Assembly (NCBI GenBank): GCA_900547095.1
Contig: URFG01000005.1
Location: 24,748-88,747 of the forward strand
Direction of reading: 5' to 3'
Length of the DNA: 64,000 nt
Source: an uncultured Oscillospiraceae bacterium
GTDB taxonomy: Bacteria; Bacillota; Clostridia; Oscillospirales; Acutalibacteraceae
Notes under the pieces: model-generated
The model's database searches: none
Told to the model about the DNA's origin: nothing
Seen by the model: only the letters and a program-made list of their open reading frames with translations
Part shown: piece by piece, positions 40,924-49,107 of the stretch
Layout of the letters: the number at the start of each line of letters is the position of its first letter
Numbering within the stretch: position 1 is the first letter of the stretch
Program-made: the position numbers and the translations under genes

Positions 40924-41700
40924 TCAAATCACCTGTTTTATCTGAAGTCTTAATTTATCGCTTATCATTGCAATAAACTCGCTGTTGGTAGGCTTGCCTC
41001 GGCTGTTTTGAATAGTATAACCGAAGTATGAGTCGAAAACATCAACATTTCCCCTGTCCCAAGCAACTTCTATTGCGTGGCGGATCGCTCTTTCAACTCT
41101 TGAAGCGGTGGTCTGATATTTCTTCGCAACCGAAGGATATAAAAGCTTAGTTACTGAATTTATAACCTCTGTATCGTTTACCGCCATCATAATCGCATCT
41201 CTTAAATAATGATAGCCTTTGATATGAGCAGGAACTCCGATCTGATGAAGAATTTCGGTTATCATAAGCTCAAGCTTATTGACATTTACGGTTTCCGACG
41301 CCTCTTTAGCCGCTTTTTCCTTTTTAAATCCGGAAAGCTTGATTATTCTTTCTGCCATAGTATCGATATCAAAAGGTTTTAAGAAGTAGTATGCCGCACC
41401 TGCTTCTAAAGTTTCCTTTTCAAGCATTTGATTATCAAATGCCGACATCGCCATAACAAGCGGTCTTTTATCGGGACTTAATTTCTCAAGATTTTTAAGT
41501 ACCCCGATAATATCGAGATTAGGCATAAAAACATCCGCTAAGACTATATCCGGTTCAACGCTTTCGATCTTTTCTAGAAGTTTAAGACCGTCTTTTTCAC
41601 ATCTTACCGCTTCCATAGAATAGCTTTGCAGAGTTTTCGCACAATTTTGACTAAATTCCGTAGAATCATCCGCAATTACAACTTTTAATTTATTTTCCAT
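40924..41700 (-). CDS. spo0A: Sporulation master regulator Spo0A
   Basis: Response regulator that commits cells to sporulation. The receiver domain has acidic residues D11 and D12, the phosphorylation site D56 (VLADVFMPN) and the conserved lysine in YYFLKPFD. A ~15-residue linker follows, and the sigma-A activation/DNA-binding domain contains TASRVERAIRHAIEVAWDRGN split as usual, ending GKPTNSEFIAMISDKL. Length 258. spoIVB, its common upstream neighbour in Bacillota, is not next to it here. AAGGAGG precedes the ATG. Confidence 0.98.
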   Translation of the reverse strand: MENKLKVVIADDSTEFSQNCAKTLQSYSMEAVRCEKDGLKLLEKIESVEPDIVLADVFMPNLDIIGVLKNLEKLSPDKRPLVMAMSAFDNQMLEKETLEAGAAYYFLKPFDIDTMAERIIKLSGFKKEKAAKEASETVNVNKLELMITEILHQIGVPAHIKGYHYLRDAIMMAVNDTEVINSVTKLLYPSVAKKYQTTASRVERAIRHAIEVAWDRGNVDVFDSYFGYTIQNSRGKPTNSEFIAMISDKLRLQIKQVI

Positions 41701-41729
41701 AATAAAACCTCCTTAATTAACTATTAAGA

Positions 41730-41758
41730 ATTTTATCATAATTTCTAAATTTTGACAA
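41730..41758 (-). promoter_or_regulatory. sigma-A-type promoter for spo0A
   Basis: Minus strand: TTGTCA, a 17-nt spacer, TAAAAT, then AAGGAGG and the spo0A ATG. Confidence 0.6.
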
Positions 41759-41892
41759 CGGGTTTTTTCTATCTTTTTTAGCTACATTTTGTTTAAAATT
41801 GTCGGTTAATTTCAAAAATCCCTTAATTAAGCGGTTTTTTGTAAAAATAATTTTAAAAAATTATTAATTATTTTTAAATGAATTCTAATCTA

Positions 41893-41920
41893 TTGACATA
41901 TATTGTCATTTTGTTAGAAT
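41893..41920 (+). promoter_or_regulatory. Upstream promoter candidate with TGACA-N5-TGTCA palindrome
   Basis: TTGACA (41893-41898), a 16-nt spacer, TAGAAT (41915-41920). The -35 is part of the perfect inverted repeat TGACATATATTGTCA (41894-41908), a possible operator. Confidence 0.45.
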
Positions 41921-41934
41921 TTTTTGAAATTTTA

Positions 41935-41963
41935 TTTACTATATTGTCGAATTATGTTATACT
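41935..41963 (+). promoter_or_regulatory. mscL promoter with a Spo0A box in its spacer
   Basis: TTTACT, a 17-nt spacer, TATACT. The spacer contains TTGTCGAA (41944-41951), matching the 0A-box core TGTCGAA. Binding between -35 and -10 would block transcription. Confidence 0.5.
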
Positions 41964-42005
41964 TTGAAAGTAGAAAAAAGATTTAAAAAACGGAGGCTTT
42001 TAAAA

Positions 42006-42407
42006 ATGAAAAAATTTTTTGAGGAATTTAAAAAATTTGCCCTTAAAGGGAACGCTCTCGATCTTGCAGTAGGTATGATAATCGGTACTGCGTTCACGGG
42101 AATAGTCACTTCCCTTACAAGCAATTTTATCCAGCCTATTCTCGATTTTGTAACAAGAGCGCACCCGGCTCTTTACACTAAGGAAGAAATTTTATCGTTT
42201 ATATCAGCATTTATAAGTTCTGTCGTTAATTTCTTTATTATAGCGCTGGTTTTGTTCTTACTTGTTAAAGGACTTAATTATCTCGTTTCATTACACAGTA
42301 AGGATACAGAAGAAAAGCCCGTGACGGTTAAAACCTGCCCTTACTGCAAAAGTGAAATCCACATTGACGCTACACGGTGCCCTCACTGCACAAGCGAGCT
42401 TAAATAA
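42006..42407 (+). CDS. mscL: Large-conductance mechanosensitive channel MscL with C-terminal zinc ribbon
   Basis: Osmotic safety-valve channel. N-terminal amphipathic helix FFEEFKKFALKGNALDLAVGMIIGTAF leads into TM1 (motif split by family), and TM2 is FFIIALVLFLLVKGLNYL. The periplasmic loop is short. In place of the usual charged cytosolic helix bundle, the last ~35 residues end in a zinc ribbon, CPYC and CPHC separated by 12 residues. ATG 42006 has GGAGG 9-10 nt upstream. An upstream in-frame start at 41964 would lie at the promoter. 133 residues. Confidence 0.94.
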   Translation: MKKFFEEFKKFALKGNALDLAVGMIIGTAFTGIVTSLTSNFIQPILDFVTRAHPALYTKEEILSFISAFISSVVNFFIIALVLFLLVKGLNYLVSLHSKDTEEKPVTVKTCPYCKSEIHIDATRCPHCTSELK

Positions 42408-42423
42408 AAAATATAAAAACAAA

Positions 42424-42453
42424 AAGGTGCGGCAGAAAATTCTGCTGCACCTT
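42424..42453. terminator. Bidirectional terminator between mscL and tuf
   Basis: AAGGTGCGGCAGAA / TTCTGCTGCACCTT, a 14-position stem with one G-U. T-rich tails on both strands. Confidence 0.8.
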
Positions 42454-42470
42454 AATTTTATATACAGTTA

Positions 42471-43673
42471 TTAGCCGTTGATCTTTGTAACAACGCCGGA
42501 GCCTACTGTACGGCCTCCTTCACGGATAGCGAAGCGGAGTCCTTCTTCAATAGCGATAGGAGTGATGAGTTCAACATCCATCTCTACGTTATCGCCGGGC
42601 ATGCACATCTCAGTGCCTGCGGGAAGAGATACAATACCGGTAACGTCGGTAGTTCTAAAATAGAACTGAGGACGATAGTTGTTGAAGAACGGAGTATGAC
42701 GGCCGCCTTCATCCTTAGTCAGAACATAAACCTGACCGTGGAATTTAGTGTGGGGGTTGATTGAGCCGGGTTTGCAAAGAACCTGACCACGCTCAACATC
42801 TTCACGGCCTACGCCACGGAGAAGAGCGCCGACATTGTCGCCTGCCTCACAGTAATCAAGAGTTTTACGGAACATTTCCATTGAAGTAACAACGGTTTTC
42901 TTACGCTCGTCGGTAAGACCGATGATTTCAACTTCTTCACCTGCATTGAGCTTTCCGCGCTCAACACGGCCGGTAACAACGGTTCCGCGTCCGGAAATGG
43001 TCATAACATCCTCGATAGGCATAAGGAACGGCATATCAGCCTTACGGTCAGGAGTCGGGATATAATCATCGACAGCGTCCATAAGTTCCTTAATGCAAGC
43101 ATACTCGGGAGCGTTAGGATCAGTTGAGGTGCACTCAAGAGCAACAAGAGCAGAACCCTTGATGATCGGAGTATCGTCGCCGGGGAACTCATACTTATCA
43201 AGAGTTTCACGGATCTCCATCTCAACGAGCTCGAGGAGCTCTTCGTCGTCAACCTGGTCGCACTTGTTCATAAATACAACTATTGACGGAACGCCAACCT
43301 GACGGGCAAGAAGAAGATGCTCTTTAGTCTGAGCCATCGGGCCGTCGGTAGCAGCGATAACGAGAATAGCGCCGTCCATCTGAGCAGCACCGGTGATCAT
43401 GTTCTTAACATAGTCAGCATGTCCGGGGCAGTCAACGTGAGCGTAATGACGCTTCTCAGTTTCATACTCAACGTGAGCAGTATTGATTGTTATACCACGC
43501 TCTCTCTCTTCAGGAGCCTTATCGATGTTTGCATAGTCCTCAAACTGTGCCTGGCCCATTAAAGAAAGATACTTAGTGATAGCTGCGGTTAGAGTGGTTT
43601 TGCCGTGGTCAACATGTCCGATAGTACCAATATTAACATGCGGCTTATTGCGTTCAAATTTTGCCTTTGCCAT
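42471..43673 (-). CDS. tuf: Elongation factor Tu
   Basis: GTPase that delivers aminoacyl-tRNA. G1 GHVDHGKTTL, the switch-I ERERGITINTAHVEYET region, G3 DCPGHADYVKNM, G4 NKCDQVDD, then domains II and III ending TVGSGVVTKIN. 400 residues is standard. It follows fusA by 92 nt and also has its own promoter, so it is likely expressed both with the str operon and alone. Confidence 0.98.
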   Translation of the reverse strand: MAKAKFERNKPHVNIGTIGHVDHGKTTLTAAITKYLSLMGQAQFEDYANIDKAPEERERGITINTAHVEYETEKRHYAHVDCPGHADYVKNMITGAAQMDGAILVIAATDGPMAQTKEHLLLARQVGVPSIVVFMNKCDQVDDEELLELVEMEIRETLDKYEFPGDDTPIIKGSALVALECTSTDPNAPEYACIKELMDAVDDYIPTPDRKADMPFLMPIEDVMTISGRGTVVTGRVERGKLNAGEEVEIIGLTDERKKTVVTSMEMFRKTLDYCEAGDNVGALLRGVGREDVERGQVLCKPGSINPHTKFHGQVYVLTKDEGGRHTPFFNNYRPQFYFRTTDVTGIVSLPAGTEMCMPGDNVEMDVELITPIAIEEGLRFAIREGGRTVGSGVVTKING

Positions 43674-43717
43674 TATAAATTTCCTCCTTAGAATACTAAT
43701 TGTTAGTATACATTAAT

Positions 43718-43746
43718 AGTTTACCAAATAATTGAATAAATTTCAA
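43718..43746 (-). promoter_or_regulatory. sigma-A promoter for tuf
   Basis: Minus strand: TTGAAA, a 17-nt spacer, TAAACT. A small ATACTAA/TTAGTAT hairpin (43693-43709) lies in the leader. Confidence 0.6.
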
Positions 43747-43765
43747 GTATTATTTAATCAAGAAA

Positions 43766-45847
43766 TCAATCTTTCTTGGTTCTTGAAGAAATAATCTTTT
43801 CTGCAATGCTCTTCGGAACTTCCTTATAGCCATCGGGTTCCATAACATACTGTCCGCGGCCCTGAGTCTTGGATCTTAAGTCGGTTGCGTAACCGAACAT
43901 ATCTCCGAGAGGAACGCGAGCATTAATCTGCTTAAGACCGGAACGGTCTTCAAATCCCTGGATTTCACCGCGGCGAGAGTTAAGATCGCCGATAACATCG
44001 CCCATATAATCTTCGGGAACGATTACGGTTACTTTCATTATAGGCTCAAGAAGAACAGGATCTGCAATTCTGCAAGCTTCCTTGAAAGCCATAGAACCTG
44101 CTATCTTAAATGCCATTTCGGAAGAGTCGACCTCGTGATAAGATCCGTCATAAAGAGTTACCTTAACATCGACTACAGGATAGCCTGCAAGAACTCCTGC
44201 CTGCAATGCTCCCTGAACACCGGCGTCAACAGCGGGAATAAATTCTTTCGGAATTGTTCCGCCTGTTACGGCATTGATAAATTCATAGCCTTTTCCGGTT
44301 TCATTCGGCTCAACTATCATCTTAACATGACCGTACTGACCGGAACCGCCGGACTGACGCTTATACTTGGTTTCGTGATCGACTTTCTTGCGGATGCTCT
44401 CTTTATAAGCAACCTGCGGAGCGCCGACATTCGCTTCAACCTTGAACTCACGGAGAAGTCTGTCAACGATAATTTCAAGATGGAGCTCGCCCATTCCTGC
44501 GATGATCGTCTGACCGGTTTCTTCGTCGGTATAGCACTTAAATGTAGGATCCTCTTCTGCAAGTTTTGCAAGAGCGATACCCATTTTCTCCTGACCGGCC
44601 TTAGTCTTAGGCTCGATAGCGACACGGATAACCGGCTCGGGGAAGTTCATAGATTCGAGAATAACGGGGTGCTTTTCGTCGCAGAGAGTATCACCTGTGG
44701 TGGTATTCTTAAGACCTACGGCTGCGGCGATATCGCCTGCATAGCAAACTTCGAGATCCTCGCGGTGGTTAGCGTGCATCTGAAGAATTCTTCCCATTCT
44801 TTCTCTGTTCTGCTTAATTGAGTTGTAAACGCCCGCGCCTGCGGCAACAGTGCCTGAATAAACGCGGAAATAGCAGATCTTTCCGACAAACGGATCGGTC
44901 GCAATTTTGAAAGCCAAAGCAGAAAACGGCTCTTCATCCGACGCATGCCTATCCTCTTCTTCACCGGTATCGGGGTTTGTACCCTTGATAGCGGGAATGT
45001 CGGTAGGAGCCGGCATAAAGTCAACTATAGCGTCGAGCAAAGGCTGAACGCCCTTGTTTCTGTAAGCTGTACCGCAGGTAACGGGAACCATTTCATTGGC
45101 TATTGTTGCCTTACGGATTATACGCTTGATTTCTTCAACAGAAGGCTCCACACCTTCAAAATATTTTTCCATAAGCTCGTCGTCCTGTTCAACAACAGCT
45201 TCGATCAGAGCAGTACGGTATTTTTCAGCAAGCTCTTTCATATCTTCGGGAATTTCTTCGCGCCTTATATCTTTTCCGAGATCGTCATAATAAATCTCGG
45301 CGTCGTTATTGATAAGGTCGACAATTCCTCTGAAAGTATCTTCAGCGCCTATCGGGAGCTGAATCGGAACAGCGTTGCAGTTAAATCTGTCCTTGATCAT
45401 ATCAAGAACATGATAGAAATCCGCGCCCATAATATCCATTTTATTTACGAATATCATACGCGGAACGTGGTATTCATTAGCCTGATGCCATACGGTTTCA
45501 GACTGCGGCTCAACACCGCCCTTCGCGCACAAAACGGTTACGGAACCGTCAAGAACACGCAGTGAACGCTGAACCTCAACTGTGAAGTCAACGTGTCCGG
45601 GAGTGTCAATAATATTGATACGATGGTCTTTCCAGAAACAGGTGGTAGCAGCGGAGGTAATCGTTATACCTCTTTCTTTCTCCTGCTCCATCCAGTCCAT
45701 AGTGGAAGCGCCGTCATGAGTTTCACCCAATTTACGGTTAATACCGGTATAAAAAAGGATACGCTCTGTCGTTGTAGTTTTACCGGCGTCAATATGAGCC
45801 ATAATACCAATATTTCTTGTCATTTCAAGAGATACTTTTCTCGGCAT
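43766..45847 (-). CDS. fusA: Elongation factor G
   Basis: Translocation GTPase. G1 AHIDAGKTTTTERILFYTG, ERGITITSAATTC, G3 IDTPGHVDFTVEV, G4 NKMDIMGAD, then domains II-V (RQSGGSGQYGHV, MGDVIGDLNSRRGEIQG). 693 residues from ATG 45847, which has GGAGG 5 nt upstream. The ATG four codons earlier lies on that SD. Part of rpsL-rpsG-fusA-tuf. Confidence 0.98.
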   Translation of the reverse strand: MPRKVSLEMTRNIGIMAHIDAGKTTTTERILFYTGINRKLGETHDGASTMDWMEQEKERGITITSAATTCFWKDHRINIIDTPGHVDFTVEVQRSLRVLDGSVTVLCAKGGVEPQSETVWHQANEYHVPRMIFVNKMDIMGADFYHVLDMIKDRFNCNAVPIQLPIGAEDTFRGIVDLINNDAEIYYDDLGKDIRREEIPEDMKELAEKYRTALIEAVVEQDDELMEKYFEGVEPSVEEIKRIIRKATIANEMVPVTCGTAYRNKGVQPLLDAIVDFMPAPTDIPAIKGTNPDTGEEEDRHASDEEPFSALAFKIATDPFVGKICYFRVYSGTVAAGAGVYNSIKQNRERMGRILQMHANHREDLEVCYAGDIAAAVGLKNTTTGDTLCDEKHPVILESMNFPEPVIRVAIEPKTKAGQEKMGIALAKLAEEDPTFKCYTDEETGQTIIAGMGELHLEIIVDRLLREFKVEANVGAPQVAYKESIRKKVDHETKYKRQSGGSGQYGHVKMIVEPNETGKGYEFINAVTGGTIPKEFIPAVDAGVQGALQAGVLAGYPVVDVKVTLYDGSYHEVDSSEMAFKIAGSMAFKEACRIADPVLLEPIMKVTVIVPEDYMGDVIGDLNSRRGEIQGFEDRSGLKQINARVPLGDMFGYATDLRSKTQGRGQYVMEPDGYKEVPKSIAEKIISSRTKKD

Positions 45848-45890
45848 ATTATCCTCCATTTCGCATTAAGCGATTAAATAATCCGGTAAA

Positions 45891-46361
45891 TTACCATCTG
45901 TAATGAGCAAAAGCCTTATTAGCTTCTGCTGTTCTGTGCATTTCTTCACGCTTTTTAACAGCGTTGCCAAGACCGTTCGTTGCATCCATTATTTCGGCTG
46001 CAAGACGCTCTTTCATTGTGCGCTCTGAACGCTGACGGCTGAATGCCGTGAGCCAGCGCAAAGCCAAAGTCTGTTTTCTTTCGGGACGGACTTCAAACGG
46101 AACCTGATAGGTAGCTCCGCCCTTACGGACAGCTTTGCATTCGAGCTGCGGCATAATGTTTTCCATTGCCGCGTCGAAAACCTCAAGCGGTTCCTTTCCC
46201 GTTTTTTCACTGATGATGTCGAAAGCACCATAAACTATCTTCTGTGCTACGCCTTTCTTACCGTCAAGCATAATATTGTTGATAAGACGGGTAACCTTTT
46301 TAGAATTATAGATAGGATCCGGCAGTACATCGCGTTTTGCAATAAAGCCTCTTCTTGGCAC
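45891..46361 (-). CDS. rpsG: 30S ribosomal protein S7
   Basis: 156 residues: VPRRGFIAKRDVLPDPIYNS, NNIMLDGKKGVAQKIVY, GGATYQVPFEVRPERK and a C-terminal EEMHRTAEANKAFAHYRW. The GTG start at 46361 gives the standard length and has AAGGAGGG upstream. The longer frame reaching 46430 adds residues foreign to S7. Nucleates the 30S head and, in other bacteria, can repress the str operon. Confidence 0.96.
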   Translation of the reverse strand: MPRRGFIAKRDVLPDPIYNSKKVTRLINNIMLDGKKGVAQKIVYGAFDIISEKTGKEPLEVFDAAMENIMPQLECKAVRKGGATYQVPFEVRPERKQTLALRWLTAFSRQRSERTMKERLAAEIMDATNGLGNAVKKREEMHRTAEANKAFAHYRW

Positions 46362-46494
46362 TTTACTTCCCTCCTTCATAATGATGATATCATAGGTACT
46401 CGAGTGACAAATTCCCGTCGCACCAAGCAAGGCTGATATAAAAATTATATAAACCTGCTTGTTTTACAGCAGAGATTTCGTCTTAAAAATTAAA

Positions 46495-46920
46495 TTACTT
46501 CTTTGCACCTGCTTTAGGACGCTTAGCTCCGTATTTAGAACGGGACTGCATTCTGTTTGCTACACCCTGGGTGTCAAGAGTTCCTCTTACGATGTGATAA
46601 CGCACACCGGGGAGATCCTTAACACGGCCGCCACGGATAAGAACAACGCTGTGCTCCTGAAGGTTGTGGCCGATACCAGGAATGTATGATGAAACCTCGA
46701 TTCCGTTAGAAAGGCGGACTCTCGCGATTTTACGAAGAGCGGAGTTCGGCTTTTTCGGGGTAGAAGTTTTAACGGCTGTGCAAACACCGCGCTTCTGAGG
46801 CGAATCATTATCTGTGAGCTGACGCTTCATAGAATTGTAGCCTTTAAGAAGAGCAGGGGCTTTAGCCTTCTTCTCCACGGTTTCACGACCGCTGCGAACT
46901 AACTGGTTAAAGGTTGGCAC
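46495..46920 (-). CDS. rpsL: 30S ribosomal protein S12
   Basis: About 141 residues with PTFNQLVRSGRE, QKRGVCTAVKTSTPKKPNSALRK (loop carrying the streptomycin-site lysine, split here by family), SYIPGIGHNLQEHS and VKDLPGVRYH. GTG 46920 is preferred: it gives the normal VPTFNQL start and is about 9 nt from GGAGAG. ATG 46929 touches the SD. First gene of the str operon, with a promoter upstream. Confidence 0.95.
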   Translation of the reverse strand: MPTFNQLVRSGRETVEKKAKAPALLKGYNSMKRQLTDNDSPQKRGVCTAVKTSTPKKPNSALRKIARVRLSNGIEVSSYIPGIGHNLQEHSVVLIRGGRVKDLPGVRYHIVRGTLDTQGVANRMQSRSKYGAKRPKAGAKK

Positions 46921-46994
46921 TTTTACCATCTCTCCTTTCTCAAATATTTATACGCAAAACCGGCACAATACGCCATAATTTCACATACTATAAT

Positions 46995-47023
46995 ATAATA
47001 ACACCTACTTTAAAATTTGTCAA
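46995..47023 (-). promoter_or_regulatory. sigma-A promoter of the str operon
   Basis: Minus strand: TTGACA, a 17-nt spacer, TATTAT. Confidence 0.75.
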
Positions 47024-47037
47024 CAAAAAAATAAAAA

Positions 47038-47060
47038 AAGACCGCTTTTTTAGCGGTCTT
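47038..47060 (-). terminator. groEL terminator
   Basis: Minus strand: AAGACCGCT / AGCGGTCTT with a short A-rich loop, followed by TTTTTTTATTTTTTTG. Lies just upstream of the str promoter. Confidence 0.85.
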
Positions 47061-47081
47061 AAAAATTATCGGAATTTTTGA

Positions 47082-48722
47082 TTAATACATTCCGCCTGCC
47101 TGAGCCGCGGCGGCTGCTGCAGCTGCATTTGCGGCGGCCTTATCCTCGGGAGCATCGGCAACGAGGCTTTCGGTGGTAAGAACCATAGAAGCAACGCTTG
47201 CCGCGTTTTCAAGAGCGGATCTTGTGACCTTTGTAGGATCGACGATCCCTGCTTCGATCATATCGGTGTATTTTTCGGAATACGCATCAAATCCGTAATT
47301 TATCTTCTTGGAGCTGACTATCTTATCAATAATTACAGAGCCTTCTATTCCTGCATTGAAAGCTATCTGGCGGATAGGAGCCTCAAGAGATTTAAGAACG
47401 ATATTGATACCCGTCTTTTCATCGCCCTCTGCTTTTGCGGCAAGCTCGGAAACTACGGGGATAGCATTAATAAGCGCAACGCCGCCTCCTGCAACTATAC
47501 CCTCTTCAACAGCCGCCTTGGTAGCCGAAAGAGCGTCTTCAACGCGGAGCTTTTTATCTTTCATTTCGATCTCGGTTGCTGCGCCGACTTTGATTACGGC
47601 AACGCCGCCTGAAAGCTTAGCTAAACGCTCCTGCAGTTTTTCACGGTCGAAATCAGAGGTGGTTACGGCTATCTGATTTTTGATCTGCGCTACGCGGTCT
47701 TTAATAGCTGTCTTATCGCCGGCACCGTCAACAATAATGGTGTTTTCTTTGGTGACTTTGACCTGACGCGCCTTACCGAGCTGATCCATAGTGGTATCTT
47801 TAAGCTCAAGGCCGAGTTCTTCGGAAATTACCTCGCCGCCTGTGAGAATAGCAATATCGCGGAGCATTTCTTTTCTTCTGTCACCGAATCCCGGAGCTTT
47901 TACAGCAACGCAGGTGAAAGTGCCGCGGAGCTTATTAACAATAAGAGTTGAAAGAGCTTCGCCCTCGATATCCTCGGCGATTATAAGGAGCTTCTTGCCT
48001 GCCTGAACGATCTGCTCAAGAAGCGGAAGAATTTCCTGGATATTTGAGATCTTTTTATCGGTGATAAGGATCAAAGCGTCATCAAGCACAGCTTCCATTT
48101 TGTCCGAATCTGTAGCCATATAAGGGGTAATATATCCGCGGTCGAACTGCATACCTTCAACAACTTCGGAGTAGGTTTCGGCGGTCTTTGATTCCTCAAC
48201 GGTGATAACGCCGTCAGCCGATACCTTTTCCATAGCCTCTGCGATAAGCTTGCCGATAACCTCGTCGCCCGAAGAAACCGTTGCAACTCTTGCTATCTCA
48301 TCAGAGCCAGAAACTTTTTTGGAATTCTTTATAACAGTTGCGATAGCCGCGTCAGAAGCGGCTTTGATTCCTTTTTTAACTACCATCGGATTAGCACCTG
48401 CAGCAACATTTTTCATACCCTCGGCAATGAGAGCCTGTGCTAAAACGGTGGCTGTGGTAGTTCCGTCGCCCGCGGCGTCGTTAGTCTTAACGGAAACTTC
48501 CTTTACAAGCTGTGCGCCCATATTTTCAAAAGGATCTTCAAGCTCAATCTCTTTAGCGATAGTTACACCGTCGTTAGTAATGAGCGGAGAACCGTATTTC
48601 TTATCAAGAACAACATTTCTGCCTTTAGGGCCTAAAGTGACCTTTACGGCATTCGCAAGCTTATCTACGCCTGCCTGAAGCGATTTTCTGGCTTCTTCTC
48701 CGAAAATAACATTTTTAGCCAT
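47082..48722 (-). CDS. groL: Chaperonin GroEL (60 kDa)
   Basis: ATP-driven folding chamber. N-terminal MAKNVIFGEEARKSLQAGVD, nucleotide site KVTLGPKGRNVVLDK and TNDAAGDGTTTATVLAQAL (split by family), and the signature AAVEEGIVAGGG. The C-terminus is Ala-rich and ends AAQAGGMY, in place of the usual GGM repeats. 546 residues. 17 nt downstream of groES. Confidence 0.98.
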   Translation of the reverse strand: MAKNVIFGEEARKSLQAGVDKLANAVKVTLGPKGRNVVLDKKYGSPLITNDGVTIAKEIELEDPFENMGAQLVKEVSVKTNDAAGDGTTTATVLAQALIAEGMKNVAAGANPMVVKKGIKAASDAAIATVIKNSKKVSGSDEIARVATVSSGDEVIGKLIAEAMEKVSADGVITVEESKTAETYSEVVEGMQFDRGYITPYMATDSDKMEAVLDDALILITDKKISNIQEILPLLEQIVQAGKKLLIIAEDIEGEALSTLIVNKLRGTFTCVAVKAPGFGDRRKEMLRDIAILTGGEVISEELGLELKDTTMDQLGKARQVKVTKENTIIVDGAGDKTAIKDRVAQIKNQIAVTTSDFDREKLQERLAKLSGGVAVIKVGAATEIEMKDKKLRVEDALSATKAAVEEGIVAGGGVALINAIPVVSELAAKAEGDEKTGINIVLKSLEAPIRQIAFNAGIEGSVIIDKIVSSKKINYGFDAYSEKYTDMIEAGIVDPTKVTRSALENAASVASMVLTTESLVADAPEDKAAANAAAAAAAAQAGGMY

Positions 48723-48739
48723 AAACTATTCCTCCCGAA

Positions 48740-49024
48740 TTATTCAACTATTGCAAGAATATCCGCTATATGAAGAACGGAATACTCTTCATCGTCAACT
48801 TTTATATCAGTTCCTGCATATTTGGCGGCGATAACTTTATCTCCTACCTTAACTGTCATTTTAACCTCTTTACCGTCTACCAATCCACCGGGACCTACAG
48901 CTACAACTTCAGCTATCTGAGGCTTTTCTTTTGAAGCGGAAGTAAGCACTATACCGCTTTTAGTGGTTTCTTCTGTTTTGGCGGCTTTTACAACGACATT
49001 ATCCGCAAGTGGTTTAATAATCAT
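48740..49024 (-). CDS. groES: Co-chaperonin GroES (10 kDa)
   Basis: 94 residues from ATG 49024 (GGAGG upstream): MIIKPLADNVVVK, then the mobile loop ETTKSGIVLTSASKEKPQ and the ending EYSVLHIADILAIVE. The longer frame to 49054 lies in the leader. No CIRCE element is visible in the ~55-nt leader or at the promoter. Confidence 0.97.
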   Translation of the reverse strand: MIIKPLADNVVVKAAKTEETTKSGIVLTSASKEKPQIAEVVAVGPGGLVDGKEVKMTVKVGDKVIAAKYAGTDIKVDDEEYSVLHIADILAIVE

Positions 49025-49078
49025 TTTTATTCCTCCGTAAAATATGATCGGCACTTATTTCATCACCGTACATTATGA

Positions 49079-49107
49079 TATTATATCACTCAAATTTAAA
49101 AAGTCAA
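49079..49107 (-). promoter_or_regulatory. sigma-A promoter of groES-groEL
   Basis: Minus strand: TTGACT, a 16-nt spacer, TATAAT. The -35 overlaps the stop codon of the lipid kinase gene. Confidence 0.75.

Noticed and set aside
44135..44821. Long plus-strand frame of 228 codons opposite fusA
   Set aside because: It is the mirror of a highly biased, strongly conserved gene, with no SD and no recognisable protein; similar shadows lie opposite tuf, groEL, relA and recJ.
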